This document shows positions 9,225 through 13,431 of a DNA stretch of 13,431 nt, in pieces; within the stretch, counting starts at the first letter, position 1, and each line of letters opens with the position of its first letter. Source of the stretch: JACCXG01 sp963785755 (GTDB lineage Bacteria; Acidobacteriota; Vicinamibacteria; Vicinamibacterales; 2-12-FULL-66-21); assembly GCA_963785755.1 (NCBI GenBank), contig CAWAXG010000007.1:1-13431 (forward strand). Reading direction: 5' to 3'. The translations under genes and the position numbers were made by a program. The notes under the pieces were generated by a model, which saw only the letters and a list, made by a program, of their open reading frames with translations, made no database searches and was not told the origin of the DNA.

Positions 9225-9880
9225 GGTTCTCGAAAACGGCAACAGGCGCGAGCGGAACGGAGCGACCCAGCGAAGCGGGAGCAAGGGAAGCGAGGTCAAG
9301 CGAGGCGCCGGAGGGCCAGTTGCCGCGAAGCGGCGACCGCCGAGCGATCAGACCGATGGGTAGCAGGTCACATCTCATCAGGAACGCAACGATTGCAGCG
9401 CTCGTCGGCAGTGCAGTCGGAGCGGGTGCCGGGTTATGGTCAGTGCGTGACGGAATGACCAGCGTCGCAGTCTCGCCGATATCGATTGGTGGAGATGTCG
9501 CGGCGTCATCGGCATCGCCGCTGACAGACCCTGCGAACGGTCGGCCGGGGCGAGACCCGACCGCACGCGATGGACTGTCGAACTCGACTGCGGTTGCTAC
9601 CAAGGGAGTCGGGGAATCGACGGCGCCTGCGGCGGTTGTGCGTTCGGATTCGGCGCGAAACGACAGTCAGAAGCTGGTCCAACTGGCGCGAGCACTCGCG
9701 GAGGTGCCGGATGTGTACGCGCTGATAGCGTTGCGCGAGAACGTTAGCCGTCGGGCAGACGAGCGCGGCGAAAAGGAGTCGCCGGCGACGCTAGCGCTGA
9801 TCCGCGAAATAGATCGCAATCTTGCGGAGGCGCGCCGGCTGCGGCTAAAGCGTGACGGCGAGGCTCTGCGACGGGACTAG
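9221..9880 (+). CDS. Small membrane protein with helical C-terminus, unknown function
   Basis: Up to 219 residues if translated from GTG 9221, which overlaps the TGA of the PEGA gene. I do not recognise a family. Residues 1-46 come from a purine-rich, low-complexity DNA stretch and have little protein character. A membrane helix follows (about 56-75, ATIAALVGSAVGAGAGLWSV), then a Ser/Ala/Pro-rich linker. The charged C-terminal region (about 140-219) is probably alpha-helical, including LVQLARALAEVPDVYALIA and LALIREIDRNLAEARRLRLK. ATG 9356 (M46) is an alternative start that removes the low-complexity part and puts the helix near the N-terminus. Neither start has a good Shine-Dalgarno, so coupling to the PEGA gene would help the first. 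The pair probably works together at the membrane. Confidence 0.6.
   Translation: MRFSKTATGASGTERPSEAGAREARSSEAPEGQLPRSGDRRAIRPMGSRSHLIRNATIAALVGSAVGAGAGLWSVRDGMTSVAVSPISIGGDVAASSASPLTDPANGRPGRDPTARDGLSNSTAVATKGVGESTAPAAVVRSDSARNDSQKLVQLARALAEVPDVYALIALRENVSRRADERGEKESPATLALIREIDRNLAEARRLRLKRDGEALRRD
9247..9350 (+). repeat. Purine-rich low-complexity stretch inside the 5' end of a gene
   Basis: The plus strand is dominated by GCGA/AGCG words such as GCGAGCGGAACGGAGCGA and GGAAGCGAGGTCAAGCGAGG, ending in a CCGCGAAGCGG hairpin-like word. It resembles GA-rich spacer repeats rather than coding DNA, and it encodes the odd N-terminus of the 9221 protein. Confidence 0.5.
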
Positions 9881-10393
9881 GCCGCGAACCCGCCGCGGAC
9901 GAATCGGTGATCTGACCGAGACGAGATCACGGCAGACACGCCTCCGACGTAATCGGCTCATGCGGTCACCTCGGCCCCATCCTCCCCCGCTCTCGCCACC
10001 TACCCGTGGCTCTCGGAAGGCTGCTCACCGAAAACCTCAACAAAACCGGGGTGCGGCTGTGGACCTGATCCTCCGCCGTCATGGTGGGCCCTGGGTTCCC
10101 GTCAGGTGCCGCTGCGGAGTCGACGGCCATGAAGGTCTCGCCGGTATCGCAGTTTGCTGAGATCGACTGAAGCATGCTCGTGCAACGTCGTCCCTCTTCC
10201 GATTAGTGCACGCAAGGCGCTCCTCGACCACTCGCCGTCTCACCGACACCGGTCGGGTCGTCCACGAATCAGTTTCCGGCTGCGCGCCCAAAATTGAATG
10301 CTGTCTTGCGATTCGGTAATCACATTGCTCGCCGGCGGAGCGGGTACGGGCAGTTCCGGGCACGTGGCTACGGAGCGCCTGTTGCTTCAGGTG
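9881..10393. other. Intergenic zone around repeat R4
   Basis: The zone contains repeat R4 (9941-10065) and no gene I can support. Small inverted words (CCGCG...CGCGG at about 9881-9898; GATCT...AGATC at about 9909-9928) have no T-run. A weak promoter-like pair (TTGAAT at 10294-10299, 17 nt, TAATCA at 10317-10322) precedes the next gene; its -10 match is poor. Confidence 0.4.
9941..10065 (+). repeat. Interspersed repeat copy R4 (long form)
   Basis: The core (9976-10065) has CCATCCTCCCCCGCTC, a CCACCT box, then GAAAACCTCAACAAAACCGG and GGTGCGGCTGTGGACC. Upstream, CCTCCGACGTAATCGGCTCA then TGCGGTCACCTCGG matches the same place before R5 (CCTCCGACCTAACAGGCCCA then TACGGTCAGCTCCG), so the unit is about 125 bp in these two copies. 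Confidence 0.8.
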
Positions 10394-11665
10394 ATGACCC
10401 GCCGAGGTGCACTGCTCGTATTGCTGGTTGGACTCACGGGAACCGCGCCGGCTGGCGCGCAGACTGCGGGGGCACCGGCCTGCGTCCGGTACCCCAAGAC
10501 CGACAGCGTCCTTCCGAACGGCTATCCATTCAACGCGGATCGCGCCGTGGCGCTCTTTCGGTTTCGGCGGCAAGAGGACGCCCTCCGCGAACTCGACGCC
10601 GGGCGAGCGATCATTCGAGGCCCATGGCGCTGGCGCCTTCCGTCTGATCAGCGCGACGAGTTGGCGTCCGAGCTCGATACGCTTCGACATTGCCTGGCCA
10701 CGACGGAGCCACCGGCACTCGCCACGTTGACCGTGCGCGTGATCGGCGACCCCAGAGACGCGGCGAACGATACGATGCCGCTCCCTGGAGCGCGCGTTTA
10801 CGTCGAAGGGGTCCCAGTGGGACGCACCAACGACAGCGGCATACTCACGGCTCGCGTACCGTCCGGGCCGATTCGTGTGGAAGCGGAGGTGCCGATCGAC
10901 CAGTGGGGCGAGGCGGACATCAGCGTCGCGCCAGGGCAATCCGAGTCGGTTGAGATCCTGTTGTCAGACGACACGGAAGTGAGCGAACACACAACGCTGG
11001 TCCTCGCCGAAGCGGTCGATGACATCGTCCCGGTGACGGCGCAATCGCTGACGCTGAGATTCATGCGAGACGGACGGCTCGCGCCGGTGATCCGCATTGA
11101 CGACATCGAAGCGGTGGATCAGGATGGCAATGTCCGAGTGGCACTCGAACACCAGTTCCGCGTTGCACGCGGTCAGATCGTCGCGACGACCGCGCCTCGC
11201 GTCTTCGAAGTCCTCGCGCCTCAGTTCGACGACACCATCGTCCTGCGAGTACTCGCCATCGACTCCGAAGATGGGATGCACCAGGGACAGATTGCGTTCC
11301 GCGTGGGGCAGTCGCCGCTGTCCGTGAGGCTTCAAGCGCCGCCGTCGAACCCCGCGCTTTCCGTTTCCGACGTCGAAGTCGGTATCGCTCTCCATGGAGG
11401 CTTCGCTGTTCAACGAGTGTCCGACGCGAACGGTCGGTTCGAACTCGACTCCTTTCCCACGGGTACGGTCCAGTTTGAGTGCGTCGTCGTGTCCAATGGC
11501 TGGTACTACTACGGAGACGCGACGCTGGAACACGCAGGGCCGGAATCGGTGACGCTCGTGTTGCGCAGCGTCGAAGATCTGAAGAACGGCGTCTCGCCGT
11601 TGTGGACCGATAAAGCGGATCAACGGTGGCTTCCTCGCCCCGTCAAACGGTCTCTAATCCGATGA
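10394..11665 (+). CDS. Secreted protein with two carboxypeptidase-regulatory-like domains
   Basis: The product has 423 residues from ATG 10394. This start gives a clean signal peptide (MTRRGALLVLLVGLTGTAPA, cleavage likely after AGA at about 22). The frame is open to 10298, but those extra codons precede the signal. Residues 31-100 form a helical region with CVRYPKTDSVLPNG and ALFRFRRQEDALRELDAGRA. Residues 111-190 look like a carboxypeptidase-regulatory-like beta sandwich (LTVRVIGDP, PLPGARVYVEGVPVGRTNDS, GILTARVPSG). Residues 308-390 carry a second one (DVEVGIALHGG, RVSDANGRFELDSFPTGTVQ). Such modules bind or present other domains at the cell surface and are not catalytic. The C-terminus is basic (RPVKRSLIR). 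The gene lies between R4 and the propeller-like gene, all on the same strand. Its specific partner is unknown. Confidence 0.7.
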   Translation: MTRRGALLVLLVGLTGTAPAGAQTAGAPACVRYPKTDSVLPNGYPFNADRAVALFRFRRQEDALRELDAGRAIIRGPWRWRLPSDQRDELASELDTLRHCLATTEPPALATLTVRVIGDPRDAANDTMPLPGARVYVEGVPVGRTNDSGILTARVPSGPIRVEAEVPIDQWGEADISVAPGQSESVEILLSDDTEVSEHTTLVLAEAVDDIVPVTAQSLTLRFMRDGRLAPVIRIDDIEAVDQDGNVRVALEHQFRVARGQIVATTAPRVFEVLAPQFDDTIVLRVLAIDSEDGMHQGQIAFRVGQSPLSVRLQAPPSNPALSVSDVEVGIALHGGFAVQRVSDANGRFELDSFPTGTVQFECVVVSNGWYYYGDATLEHAGPESVTLVLRSVEDLKNGVSPLWTDKADQRWLPRPVKRSLIR

Positions 11666-11833
11666 CCGACAAGCCGCGGATCCCGGCAGTTGACAAGCGA
11701 CGGCAGCCAATGTTGCGGGGCGTTCCAAGCGGACTGTCTGGCGGCGTCAATCTGACGCAGCCACCTCGTCAATCGGTTCCAACTCGCGGCTGTCTGGTCC
11801 ACCAAAGCCAAATAGGTCCTCAGCGGCCTTCTG
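11666..11833. other. Spacer between two secreted-protein genes
   Basis: No gene, terminator or promoter is clear here. An open frame crossing it (11626-11856) shows no protein character and overlaps the end of the preceding gene. Confidence 0.4.
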
Positions 11834-13025
11834 ATGATAAGTGCCATGGCGCGTAACGCGAGCACAACGCGCCGTGTGCAACGGCGCGATCCATGCTCGG
11901 CATGTCAGAATGGACGGGCTGTTCAGCAGGAGGGCCGTCTTGCAGACGTTCCCGCCAAATCAGAGCGCGATATCTCGAAGTGGGGCATCACTACGCCGCC
12001 TGCCCACGAGCATCTCGCATGGTCGGTCGTGACGCTCGTCGCCGCTGCTGTTCTGGGCGCCGTAGCCGCCTTATCCGCGCAAGACGCGCGATCCGTCTGG
12101 TCGCGGATCCCCGTGGACGGCGAAGTCATTGTCACCACGCGATGGCCGGTCCCCGAACGTTGCCAAGCCGCCGCGACCAAAACGACTCTCTATGTCGCCG
12201 ACCGGTCCGGCTCCCTCCTATGGCAGTGGCCGTTTCGCCAGACGAATCGGTTCATTCACGTCACCCAGCATTCGACAGTAGCGCTGTCAGCAGACTGCCA
12301 ATACGCGATCCTCGCTGGGAACGTGGACTACAAGGTACGTGTGGACGGTGGATCGCGATGGTCGCGCGCGCGTCCTTCGGACTATCGGTACTCCGCTGTT
12401 CGCCGCATTCAGTCTCGATGGAACGACCGTGGCGGTGGTCACCGGCGCACGGCGCGGATACTTATTGGCTCCAATGTTGACGGTCAAGTGGAGTGGTGAC
12501 ACCAGTCAGATGCCTGTTCGATGGCCATCACAGGTGGGTGGAGTCGGGGGCGAAGGAGGCGCCACGTTTGCGCGGGCTCAGGTCGAGCAGCTCCTCGGCG
12601 CGCTAATGTGGGGATGGGGCGTCAACGACGACGTGTCGGACGATGGCCAGTGGCGAGTAGTGACCCAGCAGGAGCCGCGTGGACCTGGACCAGGATCCGT
12701 GGAGTTCTTCGGCCCGCACGCCGACGGGTTTCACGGTCGGCTTCTTGAAAAGAGGCCTCGGTGGAGCCACGCCGTCGGCTGCCCTTCCGCGGAGGTGTCC
12801 GCGGACGGTGAGTTCATGATTGTCACGGGTGATTTCATGAACCCCAACAACCAGTGCGAGACGGACACCGTCGCCACCGTCGTGTTCGACCGCGAGGGGG
12901 CGGTCGTGGCGTCCCTGCAGATGCCCCATCCAACTGGTACCGACTATTCTCCTCAGGAACGAGACGAGTTGGTTGCGGCTGTCGCGTTGGCGGCCGGAAA
13001 ACCGCTGCGACTGAAGGAGCGGTGA
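11834..13025 (+). CDS. Exported propeller-like protein, split by one frameshift
   Basis: Two overlapping frames (11834-12499 and 12339-13025) are one gene. The first reads to NVDYK and then turns to nonsense. Dropping one G near 12335 joins it to YVWTVDRDGRARV in the second frame, which runs to TGA at 13023-13025. A hydrophobic segment (SVVTLVAAAVLGAVAALSAQ) before DARSVW is a signal peptide or anchor, cleavable after LSA. Downstream, blade-like repeats recur: LSADCQYAILAGN, FSLDGTTVAVVTG, VSDDGQWRVVTQ, VSADGEFMIVTGDF. This is the S-x-D-G turn followed by a beta strand, typical of PD40/WD40-like propellers. ATG 11834 is the longest start; 11846 and GTG 11876 are alternatives, and none has a Shine-Dalgarno. 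The first 60 or so residues before the signal look non-native, so the true start may lie closer to the hydrophobic segment. Function is unknown. The frameshift may be real or a sequencing error. Confidence 0.6.
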
Positions 13026-13431
13026 CGCGGTGACCTGCACTCGGTGTGGCGTTTTCAGCCGCGACCGGGCAGAGGTCCTTCAGGGACCGCTCACCTGGCC
13101 GCAGGAGCCAAGGTTGTTGACTGGCGGCGGTTACGGTCGTCAGCCCCGGCGCCGACCGGGCAGTGCCCGCTGACAGCCGTGGCTGGCTCGCAGGGAACAG
13201 GCATACCGCTCGCCGCTGAGCAGTGCGGGTTATTACCTCCGATACGCCGCAGGGTTAGCCGGTCGGCAGAATGGCCGAATGGCTGGACCACGTGACATCC
13301 CCGTCAGCCCAAGGGACTCAGCGGAATTCTGGCCTCCGACCTAACAGGCCCATACGGTCAGCTCCGCTCCATCCTCCCCCGCTCCCTCCACCTCCCGTAA
13401 CGGTCACCGGAGGAGCCGGACAGAAAAGATC
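13026..13431. other. Right-edge intergenic zone
   Basis: I recognise no gene here. A small hairpin, GGTCC-TTCAG-GGACC (13074-13088), has no T-run and is a weak terminator candidate for the propeller-like gene. Repeat R5 occupies the end. Confidence 0.4.
13333..13431 (+). repeat. Interspersed repeat copy R5, cut by the window end
   Basis: The upstream extension CCTCCGACCTAACAGGCCCA is shared with R4. It is followed by CCATCCTCCCCCGCTCCCTC, the CCACCT box, a centre with CACCGGAGGAGCC, and the start of the GAAAA block at the window edge. Confidence 0.75.

Noticed and set aside
8226..9299. A 357-residue minus-strand gene
   Set aside because: It lies opposite the PEGA gene, whose repeats, membrane helix and ribosome-binding site are clear. 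The minus frame is an antisense shadow common in GC-rich DNA.
10079..10939. A 286-residue minus-strand gene
   Set aside because: It is antisense to the signal-peptide protein and has no recognisable domain.
12320..12345. Programmed ribosomal frameshift in the propeller-like gene
   Set aside because: No slippery heptamer, stimulating hairpin or internal Shine-Dalgarno is evident at the shift point.
8162..12759. 13-nt identity GAAAAGAGGCCTC at 8162-8174 and 12747-12759
   Set aside because: One copy is in an upstream region and the other inside a coding sequence, with no further similarity around them. This is probably chance.
9941..13431. Integron attC sites (ACCTAAC at the start of R5, recombinase fragment at the left edge)
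   Set aside because: R4 has ACGTAAT instead, no matching GTTRRRY end is found in R4, the other copies lack the motif, and the recombinase fragment is too short to be identified as an integron integrase.

Overview
The window is GC-rich bacterial DNA, probably from an Acidobacteriota-like soil or freshwater genome (Vicinamibacteria style). This is inferred from the gene mix: a protein kinase with TolB-like and TPR regions, a PD40 propeller tail, PEGA-repeat and carboxypeptidase-regulatory-like secreted proteins, and a secreted beta-helix protein. No rRNA or other phylogenetic marker is present, so the assignment is tentative.

Left part (1-2340): a tyrosine-recombinase N-terminus is cut off by a complete insertion sequence (about 330-1880). 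The IS carries a D,D(35)E transposase and has recognisable inverted ends. Beyond it lies the C-terminal half of a metallo-beta-lactamase-fold hydrolase broken by several frameshifts.

Middle (2420-8104): three decayed minus-strand genes. A Ser/Thr kinase-TolB-TPR protein lies just downstream of a secreted beta-helix protein. The beta-helix gene is truncated at its 5' end by a second, fragmentary and diverged copy of the same IS type (6320-6605). Further on is the tail of a PD40/WD40-like propeller. Between the IS remnant and the propeller sit three copies of an interspersed repeat of about 90 bp and a possible 27-aa membrane peptide.

Right part (8205-13431): a much healthier plus-strand region. 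A PEGA-repeat membrane protein (four repeats) overlaps the start codon of a small membrane/helical protein. After repeat copy R4 come a signal-peptide protein with two carboxypeptidase-regulatory-like beta-sandwich segments and a propeller-like exported protein carrying one frameshift. Copy R5 runs off the window edge.

The window therefore reads as an accessory, rearranged region: decayed signalling and secreted-protein genes on the left, an envelope/secreted-protein cluster on the right, and a same-orientation repeat family punctuating the intergenic gaps. I found no complete, clearly new system. The repeat family and the PEGA-centred envelope cluster are the most distinctive items.
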